A stretch of DNA of 18,861 nt from CAZTWC01 sp964617105 [NCBI: uncultured Myxococcia bacterium] (GCA_964617105.1 CAZTWC010000042.1:1-18861); one strand, 5' to 3'; numbered from the stretch's first letter, positions 7,855-14,139 are shown. Notes: generated from the sequence alone by a model not told the origin. Numbers and translations are program-made.

Positions 7855-8414
7855 TAAAAAACCTTTAATTTTAGTGCTTTCAGGCGTAATTGTTTTACTT
7901 TTTTAACCACTGTCCGCCTTGAAATCCCCAAATTTTCTGCTATCTGTCCCTGACTTAGGCCATCAATAAAATAAGATACAAAAATAACCTGTTCCCTTTC
8001 ATCAAGTTCATTGACAACAGTTTCAATTATTTCCCTGGCCATTATTTTTCCCTCTTCCTGAGGGGAAAATGATAACTCGGCATTGCGGGTTAAATTTATT
8101 GCTTTTTTGCCTCGTTTCCTTTTTCTTAAAATTTTTAAGCATACATTAGTGGCAATTTGGTAAAGCCAGGCTAAATAAGTATGCTTTTTATCAAAACGAT
8201 CCAGGGCTTTGTACGCAGACAAGAAAGTCTCCTGCACGGCATCTTTAGCCTCCTCCCCGTCGGTCAAAAAGTTCTTACATTTATAAAAGATCACACCTGA
8301 ATATTTCTGGTGTAAATCTTCAAGTACCTTTATTGGATCCGGCGAAGTTGCGGATAAGTTTTTCTTATCTGTCTTATCTATATTAATCCCGGTGAAGGGT
8401 AAAGTGAGAACCAT
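7854..8414 (-). CDS. ECF-type RNA polymerase sigma-70 family factor
   Basis: The product is 186 residues. Sigma region 2 is at about 29-100: a DAVQETFLSAYKALDRF segment followed by YLAWLYQIATNVCLKILRKRKR. Region 4 is at about 126-182: LDEREQVIFVSYFIDGLSQGQIAENLGISRRT, a helix-turn-helix for the -35 element. There is no region 1 or 3, as in ECF factors. The first 28 residues are extra and the chosen ATG has no good ribosome site, but no better start is visible. The stop overlaps the anti-sigma start by one base. By family rule it would direct its own operon and be held inactive by the next gene product. Its promoter should lie in 8415-8530; I could not assign it with confidence. Confidence 0.9.
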   Translation of the reverse strand: MVLTLPFTGINIDKTDKKNLSATSPDPIKVLEDLHQKYSGVIFYKCKNFLTDGEEAKDAVQETFLSAYKALDRFDKKHTYLAWLYQIATNVCLKILRKRKRGKKAINLTRNAELSFSPQEEGKIMAREIIETVVNELDEREQVIFVSYFIDGLSQGQIAENLGISRRTVVKKVKQLRLKALKLKVF

Positions 8415-8572
8415 TTTTTCAATTTATTTTTAAATGGATGAAAATATTATTCTATTGGGCAGATCAAATTTCTAATATAGAGCATTCAATATAAATGAAA
8501 TATTAAAAATAATCAATCAAACCTCTATAGAATTCACAATCATATCCTAAAGCGAGCACTAAAGAAAATATT

Positions 8573-8674
8573 GTGAAAAGAAATATTTTAATTTTAGGGT
8601 TCACACTTTGGGTCTCTACGGGATTAATAGTTTATAAAGGGAGAAGTGCTTTAATTCAGCAGTCAAAATTGTAA
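8573..8674 (+). CDS. Possible small single-pass membrane protein
   Basis: A GTG-started frame of 33 codons encodes VKRNILILGFTLWVSTGLIV followed by YKGRSALIQQSKL: a short basic N-terminus, one hydrophobic span and a polar tail. The ribosome site is weak (AAAGAAAA) and there is no homology I recognise. It lies in the 325-base gap between the divergent sigma and kinase genes, where I see no other feature except candidate promoters I cannot place. It could be a chance frame. Confidence 0.22.
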   Translation: MKRNILILGFTLWVSTGLIVYKGRSALIQQSKL

Positions 8675-8739
8675 GTTAGTAGTTTCAGCCGGCCGGACCA
8701 TTTATGTCTTGGGAATTGAGAATTAGGGGATTTTTAAAA

Positions 8740-9471
8740 ATGGCGCATTTAACTCAAAAAGATAATACTCAAAGAGATAATATTAATGCAAGTGCAGAAG
8801 CAAAGAAAATAGTTGCCGATATTTTTCATGACTTCCGTAACCAACTAACAACGGTCTTAACTGCTGTTGATATACTGCGCCATTTTCAGGAAAAGATGAC
8901 ACCCGATCAGATTGACCAGCATCATAAAACAATAAACTCACATATTAACAATATAGCCTATTTAATGGATAGTTTTGTTTTAGAGAACCAGATGGATGAA
9001 GGAAAATTACATCTTCAGCCAGAGAAAGAAAATATCCGCGAGTTCTGTGAATCCATTATTAAGGAACTAAATGGATTGCACTTTACCAAGAGCCTGGTGT
9101 TTACCTTTTCCGGACCACAGGAACACATATTTTTTGATAGGCGATTACTGCAGTGTATTTTGAGAAATTTACTGTCCAATAGTATTAAATATTCTCAACC
9201 AACCGACCCGGTATATCTGCATCTTTCCTGCAAAAATAATCGTATTAGTTTAAGTGTGCGGGATCGGGGAATTGGAATTCCCAAGCATGAAATCCCCCGA
9301 ATATTTGAGCGGTATTACCGTTGTCAAAACATAAAAAAGATCCCCGGCACCGGTTTAGGTTTGTCCATTGTTAAAGATGCTATAGATTTTTATGGAGGAT
9401 TTCTGGAAATCGAAAGTGAACTCAACCAGGGAACCCATATCAAAGTTATATTGCCATTAAAAACAAAATAA
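8740..9471 (+). CDS. Soluble sensor histidine kinase (orphan)
   Basis: I choose the ATG at 8740, which has AGGGGA nine bases upstream. An in-frame ATG at 8704 has only a poor site. The product is 243 residues with no membrane segment or recognisable sensor domain. The phospho-acceptor helix contains H30 in FHDFRNQLTTVL, a variant of the usual HExRxPL box. The ATPase domain has an N box (ILRNLLSNSIKYS, N143/N147), a G1 box (VRDRGIGIP, D175), an F box (IFERYYR) and a G2 box (GTGLGLSIVKDA). The protein should autophosphorylate H30 and pass the phosphate to a response regulator, but none is adjacent. With no input domain, the signal probably comes from a partner protein or from the about 28-residue N-terminus. 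Confidence 0.9.
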   Translation: MAHLTQKDNTQRDNINASAEAKKIVADIFHDFRNQLTTVLTAVDILRHFQEKMTPDQIDQHHKTINSHINNIAYLMDSFVLENQMDEGKLHLQPEKENIREFCESIIKELNGLHFTKSLVFTFSGPQEHIFFDRRLLQCILRNLLSNSIKYSQPTDPVYLHLSCKNNRISLSVRDRGIGIPKHEIPRIFERYYRCQNIKKIPGTGLGLSIVKDAIDFYGGFLEIESELNQGTHIKVILPLKTK

Positions 9472-9496
9472 ATCCCCCCTTGCCCCGTCAAAACAT

Positions 9497-9643
9497 CTAC
9501 TCCTTAAATTTTTTTACTATTTCTATTTCGCCTTCCAGTTTCAAGGTCTCAGCCAGTGGTTTGACCTCCGGCCTTTCAAAATCGGTAGGAGAAGGTCTGT
9601 GAAGGATGATATTAGAAAATGATGAGTTAATAGGCTCAAACAA
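9497..9643 (-). pseudogene. 3' remnant of an unidentified gene
   Basis: Directly after the arsG TGA (9653-9655), and in the same frame, a 51-codon stretch stays open to TAG at 9497-9499. From a TTG at 9643 it would give 48 residues, including LHRPSPTDFERPEVKPLAET and LKLEGEIEIVKKFKE. Composition and codon use look coding, but there is no ribosome site or plausible start. I read it as the surviving 3' end of a gene interrupted when the ars operon arrived. The KLEG-x-I ending is faintly like the KLEGRIKF end of the 5'-nucleotidase-like protein, too short to count as homology. The rest of 9472-9652 holds nothing I recognise. Confidence 0.4.
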
Positions 9644-9652
9644 TTTATGTTT

Positions 9653-10345
9653 TCAAACCAGTTTAAAGAGAAATTTTATAGTATAGTAAATGCCAACTAC
9701 AATAAATATTACTGCTGTTACACAACGAGTCCATTTTTCCAATCCAGTGATAAAATTAAAAATACGAGAAATACGATTAGCAGAAAAGACAAGCACTATG
9801 GCAAAAATAACAACTGGCAGAGCAGTCCCAATCCCATAAAGAGAGGGCATAATAAATATTGACTGAAATTTAAGTGCTAGAGGTATAAGGCTGCCAAAGA
9901 ATAACGCCGCTGAAACGGGACAAAAGGACAGTGCGAATATACATCCCAGAAAAAATGATCCAGAAAAACCCATCTTTGCCGCAATTTGCTGTGCATAATG
10001 CGATATTTTTGATGATTCAGGCAAAGACCATTGAAAAATTTTCAGTATTAACAAACCCGTTATAATCAAGATAGGTCCTAGTAATTTATTGATGTGGTCC
10101 TGAAGAAAATTAGCAATGGCAGGAATTGACGATAATCCTTGTAATATTATTACCGCAATTGCGAAGTAAACAAAAGTCCTGCCTAAGGTATATAATAAAC
10201 CATTAATCATGGCAGTCTGCGGTTTATCGACCTGTTTTCCTATATAGGAAACAGCAGTGATATTAGTGGCAAGGGGGCAGGGACTTATAGATGTTAAAAT
10301 TCCAAGCCATAATGCGCTAAATGTTGCCAGAGAAAATTCCTCCAC
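9653..10345 (-). CDS. arsG: CcdA-like membrane protein of the ArsG family
   Basis: This 230-residue protein has about six hydrophobic spans and no large soluble domain. SPCPLATNITAVSYIGKQ (C23) and SFCPVSAALFFGS (C142) are the paired Cys-Pro motifs of CcdA/DsbD-type thiol transporters, in the version found in arsenic operons and annotated as ArsG. ArsG from Shewanella putrefaciens was reported as an efflux permease for aromatic amino-arsenicals. The Cys pair also allows transfer of electrons across the membrane. The start is a GTG that overlaps the arsF stop as TAGTG, with AAAGG six bases upstream inside arsF, so translation is probably coupled. It is the last gene of the ars operon. Family assignment is good; which of the two activities applies here is open. 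Confidence 0.8.
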   Translation of the reverse strand: MEEFSLATFSALWLGILTSISPCPLATNITAVSYIGKQVDKPQTAMINGLLYTLGRTFVYFAIAVIILQGLSSIPAIANFLQDHINKLLGPILIITGLLILKIFQWSLPESSKISHYAQQIAAKMGFSGSFFLGCIFALSFCPVSAALFFGSLIPLALKFQSIFIMPSLYGIGTALPVVIFAIVLVFSANRISRIFNFITGLEKWTRCVTAVIFIVVGIYYTIKFLFKLV

Positions 10346-10869
10346 TATTTACCTTTCAAAAAACTTTGTATTTCATTTTGTACATATTGAATATACTGCT
10401 TAGGATCATTAACAAGGTCCCATATTTTATCACAATTTTTCCATCTTATCTCTTTCCCTTCATTATATGCAGAAATAATAATCGCTTTTGTATATAGATT
10501 ATAATCTTTTTTAAAATGTTTACTTTCTGGTTTATCAAAATTTACTGGTTTCCATTCCAATTCGCCGTTGGTCATCTCTTTTTCAAAACCTTGCTGAAGT
10601 GCCTGTAAAGCATATTTTTCCATATTGATACAAGTCCTGCATCGGTAATCACCATTAAAATAATACACAACGGTTCTGTTAGTTTTTACTTTTTTAATTT
10701 CTGACACAGGCTCATTTAAATTCGTGGATCTCAAAACTAATTTGGACTTTGTTTCAGATCTAATACTTTGTTTTTCTGGCTCTGTTTTTTTACAACTACA
10801 ATTAAAAATTGACATTCCAAATAATGTTATCCATAAACATAGAGTGATATATAAATAATTTTTCATCAT
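10345..10869 (-). CDS. arsF: Exported thioredoxin-like protein of the ArsF family
   Basis: This 174-residue protein begins with a hydrophobic export signal ending near IFNCSCKK. C24 or C26 could be lipidated, although neither lies in a standard lipobox. The mature part is a thioredoxin-like domain starting RTVVYYFNGDYRCRTCINME, with a CxxC pair C77/C80. It ends with an ArsF-like region (WKNCDKIWDLVNDPKQYIQY). Homologues in arsenic operons are annotated as ArsF, a subunit of a nitrophenyl nitroreductase acting on aromatic arsenicals. From sequence alone, a periplasmic disulfide-active protein is all that is shown. Two ATGs (10869 and 10866) are possible, with weak GAGAAAG upstream. It overlaps arsG by one base and follows the small thioredoxin gene by 39 bases. 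Confidence 0.8.
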   Translation of the reverse strand: MMKNYLYITLCLWITLFGMSIFNCSCKKTEPEKQSIRSETKSKLVLRSTNLNEPVSEIKKVKTNRTVVYYFNGDYRCRTCINMEKYALQALQQGFEKEMTNGELEWKPVNFDKPESKHFKKDYNLYTKAIIISAYNEGKEIRWKNCDKIWDLVNDPKQYIQYVQNEIQSFLKGK

Positions 10870-10908
10870 TACTTTCTCGTTGATATTTTAAATATTATTA
10901 AAAAGTTA

Positions 10909-11145
10909 TCAAGATATAATCATTTTTTTTAAATCTTGTAATGAAGGTATTTTACCCACACTTTTTATTTCACCATTTATTACCAGCCCAGGAGTAATCA
11001 TCACACCTCGCTCAATAATTTTTTGAATATCATTGACCTTAATGACCTCAGCCTCAATTTTGTTTTCTTCCACCACTTGCTTGGTTAAATTAAATAATTT
11101 ATTACATTTCATACAACCTGTGCCTAAAATTTCAACTTTTATCAT
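10909..11145 (-). CDS. Small cytosolic thioredoxin-like protein (redox-active disulfide protein family, ArsE-like position)
   Basis: This 78-residue protein has the glutaredoxin/thioredoxin-like fold pattern MIKVEILGTGCMKCNKLFNL, with CxxC at C11/C14, the cis-Pro region VMITPGLVINGEI and a C-terminal helix. There is no signal peptide, so it is cytosolic. I use the ATG at 11145 because GAGG stands eight bases upstream; an earlier TTG at 11151 is too close to that site. Genes of this type precede arsF and arsG in many ars operons, where the position corresponds to arsE. It probably supplies reducing equivalents to an operon partner, possibly ArsG. The fold call is firm and the partner is inferred. 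Confidence 0.85.
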   Translation of the reverse strand: MIKVEILGTGCMKCNKLFNLTKQVVEENKIEAEVIKVNDIQKIIERGVMITPGLVINGEIKSVGKIPSLQDLKKMIIS

Positions 11146-11184
11146 GGACAATTCCTCTCGTTTTAATTTTCAATGTCAAACTAC

Positions 11185-11758
11185 TTATATGATCATCCCA
11201 AATAGGAATCCAACCAGTGTAGACATTACAACCGTTAATACACAGAATACAAAGGTTTTTTGGGTGCCAAAAACCTTATAGATGACTAAAATACTTGGCA
11301 GTGATAATGCTGGTCCTGCAAGTAGTAGTGATAATGCCGGACCTTTGCCCATTCCCAGGCGCATTAACATCTCTACTATTGGTATTTCAGTTAGTGTTGC
11401 AAAGTACCAGATCATCCCAACAAATGAGGCCAAGAAATTTGATATTATGCTATTGCCGCCGACAACAGTAGCAACCGTTTGCTCTGGGATAAGCCCCGGA
11501 CGCAACTGAATAAGCCAATATTCGGTTGGAATGCGGACCAAGATAGCGCATTACTGAAGACTTGGACATAAATGTCGAAATAGCACCAGCAATGAACATA
11601 GCCGATACGACGCAGGCTAATGTGTGGTGGATTGCGTACCATTGCAGTAAACGAAAGGCCTCAAGAATGGCATTTTGGACTTTTGCGCTTCCTAACGGCA
11701 GAGAGTATGCCATAAGGAAAATTCCAACCAACCAGGCAAATTTCTTCCATTCTTTCAA
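11185..11758 (-). pseudogene. Permease of the ArsP/DUF318 (YraQ) family, internally deleted and frameshifted
   Basis: The N-terminal 87 residues, from a TTG start at 11758 with AGGA nine bases upstream, match the beginning of ars-operon permeases: GAISTFMSKSSVMRYLGPHS then ILAYSVAS. From about 11502 a different frame gives the family's C-terminal end: RPGLIPEQTVATVVGGNS, FVGMIWYFATLTEIPI and MGKGPALSLLLAGPALSLP. The middle of the family, which holds the Cys motif after AYSVASVSG and several membrane spans, is absent; intact members are usually over 300 residues. The junction is near 11495-11505 at the bases CGTCCGG, which fits an out-of-frame deletion between short matches. The gene cannot make the normal permease. 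Start, ribosome site and flanking genes are intact, so the loss looks recent or could be an assembly error. Confidence 0.8.
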
Positions 11759-11809
11759 TTACTTATTTCCTGATAATATGCGAAAAAAAGTTTTAAACGT
11801 TTTTGTAAT

Positions 11810-12877
11810 TCACTCGTTCTTATTTGTATTTGAAAAGTATTTACCTCCCAGCCACAAAGCCACATTTACCAATCCGATTAAAACCGGCACCTCAACTAAA
11901 GGTCCAATTACAGCAGCAAAGGCTGCGCCATGATGTATTCCAAAAGTGACCACTGTCACAGCAATGGCTAGTTCAAAATTGTTTGATGCTGCTGTAAAGG
12001 AGAGAGTTGTTGCCTGACCATAGGACGCACCTATTTTCTTACTCATAAAAAAAGAGATGAAGAACATTAAAACAAAATAAACTAGAAGCGGGATGGCTAT
12101 ACGAATAACATCAAAAGGAAGTTGAACAATTGTTTCGCCCTTAAGGGAAAACATTACAACAATGGTAAAAAGTAAGGCAATAAGTGTAATTGGACTTATT
12201 TTAGGGATGAATCTAGTATGGTACCATTCTTTATTTTTTAATTTTATGAGCGAAAACCGGGTGACGATACCGGCGATAAAGGGAATTCCTAGATAAATAA
12301 ATACACTTTTGGCGATTTGGCTAATGGTAATATTAACAGAAATACCTGTTAGCCCAAACAATGGGGGCAATACTGTTATAAAGATATAAGCATAAACAGA
12401 AAAAAACAATACCTGAAAGATAGAATTGAAAGCCACCAGGCCAGCACAGTATTCTGTATCACCTTTAGCCAAATCATTCCAAACAATGACCATGGCAATA
12501 CAACGGGCCAATCCGATCATTATAAGGCCTACCATATATTCTGGCCTGTCTTTTAGAAACAGCAAAGCCAGCACAAACATCAGAATAGGTCCAACTATCC
12601 AATTTTGTACCAATGACAGACTCAATACTTTGAAATTTTTAAAAACAGGACCCATTTCTTCATATTTAACTTTTGCTAGAGGAGGATACATCATCAGTAT
12701 CAATCCAAAGGCAATGGGTATGGATGTAGTTCCTATACTAAATTTATTAAAAAATGGCACTATTCCTGGAAATAAATATCCTCCTCCTACACCAAGTGCC
12801 ATTGCTAAAAATATCCAAAGGGTAAGATAACGATCAAGAAATGATAGTTTACTAATAATTCCTTTTGATTGCTTCAT
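11810..12877 (-). CDS. acr3: ACR3-family arsenite efflux transporter
   Basis: This 355-residue, ten-span inner-membrane protein of the BART/ACR3 family exports As(III) as arsenite by H+ antiport. The invariant Cys of ACR3 proteins is C126 in [19 protein letters not shown], and the conserved Glu is E302 in [15 protein letters not shown]. Both are needed in characterised ACR3 proteins. Other family blocks are [15 protein letters not shown] and [15 protein letters not shown]. Length is normal for the family. The start is ATG with GGGAGA nine bases upstream. It follows arsR by 78 bases, a gap holding an inverted repeat with a motif shared with the arsR promoter. It is probably the core resistance gene of the operon and appears intact. 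Confidence 0.95.
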   Translation of the reverse strand: MKQSKGIISKLSFLDRYLTLWIFLAMALGVGGGYLFPGIVPFFNKFSIGTTSIPIAFGLILMMYPPLAKVKYEEMGPVFKNFKVLSLSLVQNWIVGPILMFVLALLFLKDRPEYMVGLIMIGLARCIAMVIVWNDLAKGDTEYCAGLVAFNSIFQVLFFSVYAYIFITVLPPLFGLTGISVNITISQIAKSVFIYLGIPFIAGIVTRFSLIKLKNKEWYHTRFIPKISPITLIALLFTIVVMFSLKGETIVQLPFDVIRIAIPLLVYFVLMFFISFFMSKKIGASYGQATTLSFTAASNNFELAIAVTVVTFGIHHGAAFAAVIGPLVEVPVLIGLVNVALWLGGKYFSNTNKNE

Positions 12878-12907
12878 TTAGTAGTTCTCCCATTTCGAAC
12901 ATCACTC

Positions 12908-12933
12908 ATTGGCTGATTGCCAAAATAGCCAAT
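12908..12933. promoter_or_regulatory. Inverted repeat between arsR and acr3, possible second ArsR operator
   Basis: ATTGGCT (12908-12914) and AGCCAAT (12927-12933) form a perfect 7-bp dyad with a 12-base spacer. A nested TTGGC-N5-GCCAA lies at 12909-12923. On the minus strand the centre reads TTTTGGCAAT, which shares TTTGGCAA with the arsR promoter region. No T-run follows on either strand, so an operator is likelier than a terminator. Binding by ArsR is inferred. Confidence 0.4.
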
Positions 12934-12955
12934 TACTTATTGAAAAAAATATAAT

Positions 12956-13258
12956 TTATGAATGTTTTAAAACTTTGTTAGTACATGTAAACATATCCAA
13001 AACACATGGTGTAAGCAAACGATAGTTGACGATGTTGCCTTCTTTACGATTATCCACAATACCTACAGAAAGCAAAACTGAGAGGTGCTTTGATACCGTA
13101 GACATATCCAATTTAACAGTTTTGGCTAATTCACCTACTGAGCATTCACAATCACGAAGGCAGTCCACGATCATTAAACGAGCCTCGTTTGCCAGGGCTT
13201 TATGAATACGTGCCTGTTGTTTGTAATCTTCACGATTTTTGTTAATTTTGCATTTCAT
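12956..13258 (-). CDS. arsR: ArsR/SmtB-family arsenic-responsive repressor
   Basis: The product is 100 residues from the ATG at 13258. A longer frame from TTG at 13294 would run through the promoter and has no ribosome site. It has the winged-helix fold of the family: AKTVKLDMSTVSKHLSVLLS is the recognition helix region and VDNRKEGNIVNYRLL the wing. Cysteines that could bind As(III) are C33, C37 and C39 in DCLRDCECSVGEL, at the metal-binding alpha-3 position of ArsR proteins, plus C85 and C92 near the C-terminus. As(III) binding releases the repressor from DNA in this family. It heads the operon and probably controls itself. There is no Shine-Dalgarno sequence, and promoter geometry suggests a leaderless transcript. 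Confidence 0.9.
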   Translation of the reverse strand: MKCKINKNREDYKQQARIHKALANEARLMIVDCLRDCECSVGELAKTVKLDMSTVSKHLSVLLSVGIVDNRKEGNIVNYRLLTPCVLDMFTCTNKVLKHS

Positions 13259-13265
13259 TAAAATT

Positions 13266-13294
13266 AGAATATGGCAATTTGGCAAAATTAACAA
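13266..13294 (-). promoter_or_regulatory. arsR promoter with repeat operator between -35 and -10
   Basis: Read on the minus strand, TTGTTA (13294-13289) and TATTCT (13271-13266) are separated by exactly 17 bases. Between them lie two copies of TTGCCA (plus-strand TGGCAA at 13272-13277 and 13280-13285), spaced by eight bases. This is the usual operator position for ArsR/SmtB repressors. Only seven bases separate the -10 from the arsR ATG, so transcription would start at or next to the initiation codon. The -10 matches consensus at four of six bases. Confidence 0.5.
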
Positions 13295-13402
13295 GTGCTT
13301 TAATTATCTTTTTTTGTCAGTAAGGGAATATTCCTATTTTAAAGTCACGGGGGCTGATTTATGTTGAGAAGAAAGCCGAGTGAACAAATCCACAGTTCAA
13401 AG

Positions 13403-13459
13403 TTTTGCGGTCATTTACCTGGGGAGATAAAATATCTGGGGCCTTAAATGACCAGAAAA
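13403..13459. repeat. 57-bp coaxial dyad symmetry between arsR and the Cys-rich gene
   Basis: Three nested inverted repeats share one centre at base 13431: TTTT/AAAA (13403-13406, 13456-13459), GGTCATTTA/TAAATGACC (13409-13417, 13445-13453) and AGATA/TATCT (13425-13429, 13433-13437). The internal loops are symmetric in length, with CCTGGGG on one side and GGGGCCT on the other. It lies between divergent genes, so it is not an ordinary terminator. It could be an operator, a structured leader RNA, or the end of a small mobile element. The rest of 13295-13547 holds a GGAATATTCC palindrome (13325-13334), a weak 28-codon frame at 13361-13447 and no clear gene. Confidence 0.6.
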
Positions 13460-13547
13460 TGGATTGCTAAAAGTTGATATATAAAGCGACCTATGTTAAT
13501 TTTTAAGTGATTTAAAAATCTACTTATAGCCGCAATGGATCATTACC

Positions 13548-13733
13548 ATGAAAAAAAAACCAGACCAAACAAGATCTGTCCACAGCAAGGCGCTAATAAA
13601 TGTTTACGAAAATATGCCCCAGGATTATGATGGAACCTGTTTGCGTCCCCTTGGACTTTGTGAATTAGGCGGATGTTGTGATGTCTGTATCTATAATCCC
13701 GAAAATCGCAAACATAAATCAAGTCAATATTGA
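13548..13733 (+). CDS. Small cysteine-rich hypothetical protein
   Basis: This 61-residue protein has a basic N-terminus and a compact Cys cluster, YDGTCLRPLGLCELGGCCDV then C: C31, C38, C43, C44 and C47. It has no signal peptide or membrane segment, so it is presumably cytosolic. The spacing C-x6-C-x4-CC-x2-C suits a Zn or Fe-S site, which is an inference. The start is the ATG at 13548 with a weak TGGA nine bases upstream; no other start makes a better protein. It lies divergent from arsR and overlaps the next frame by 56 bases. I do not recognise the family. Confidence 0.5.
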   Translation: MKKKPDQTRSVHSKALINVYENMPQDYDGTCLRPLGLCELGGCCDVCIYNPENRKHKSSQY

Positions 13734-14118
13734 CCTTCAATTACAGGTGATTACTTCAAAAAAATATGTGGCAAGTATTTATTATAATACTGTTCTGGGG
13801 AAATATAAAATCATGGCCCAAGCAATATACTATAATTCAACCGACTGTACAGGTAATGCCTATTTGTTTGATACGGCATTTCAACGAAACGTTTACCGCG
13901 ATTATTCAGGATCTATCTTCTATGTGAATAGTATACCAATAACCGGCTTATCCGGAGAAACCTCGTATAAAAATTCCAATAATAATTGTCAGCCTGGCTC
14001 TCATTTTAGTCCCAATTTTTATTATAGTCCTGTAACCAAAGATGCAAATGGCGATATTACCGGCTTTCCAAGTGATGGTCTTTTTAATGGTTCAATTACA
14101 GTTGATATTGCCAAGTAA
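13678..14118 (+). CDS. Hypothetical beta-rich protein, probably N-terminally truncated
   Basis: The convincing part runs from about 13740 to the stop at 14118 and reads like an extracellular beta domain: IYYNSTDCTGNAYLFDTAF, GSIFYV, NCQPGSHFSPNFYYSPV, with two Cys and many Tyr/Asn/Ser. The open frame begins with GTG-ATG at 13678/13681, inside the Cys-rich gene and without a ribosome site. Later choices (GTG 13747, ATG 13813) also lack one. No signal peptide is visible, although the domain style suggests export. It is most likely the 3' end of a longer surface protein that has lost its start. The stop lies 26 bases before the next gene. I do not recognise the family. Confidence 0.4.
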   Translation: MMSVSIIPKIANINQVNIDLQLQVITSKKYVASIYYNTVLGKYKIMAQAIYYNSTDCTGNAYLFDTAFQRNVYRDYSGSIFYVNSIPITGLSGETSYKNSNNNCQPGSHFSPNFYYSPVTKDANGDITGFPSDGLFNGSITVDIAK

Positions 14119-14133
14119 ATAGCCAATAACCAT

Positions 14134-14139
14134 AGGAGG
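14134..14139 (+). promoter_or_regulatory. Strong ribosome binding site fixing a TTG start
   Basis: A perfect AGGAGG stands five bases before the TTG at 14145. It fixes the non-ATG start of the first gene of the four-gene envelope operon; no ATG lies within reach. Confidence 0.8.

Noticed and set aside
1651-9655. Recoding of TGA as a sense codon, suggested by two frames that stay open after TGA
   Set aside because: The small thioredoxin gene ends with TGA followed at once by TAA. TGG encodes the conserved Trp residues, and no TGA interrupts a conserved domain. Gene remnants explain both cases better.
9647-9862. Plus-strand open frame of 71 codons at the end of arsG
   Set aside because: It overlaps arsG in antisense, is rich in Asn/Lys/Tyr from AT-rich sequence and shows no domain pattern.
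12426-12830. Plus-strand open frame of 134 codons within acr3
   Set aside because: It is antisense to a full-length, motif-complete transporter gene and has no ribosome site or recognisable product.
13320-13460. Known riboswitch upstream of the Cys-rich gene
   Set aside because: I compared it with the cyclic-di-GMP-I consensus as I remember it and saw no match. The strict DNA-level symmetry also fits an operator at least as well.
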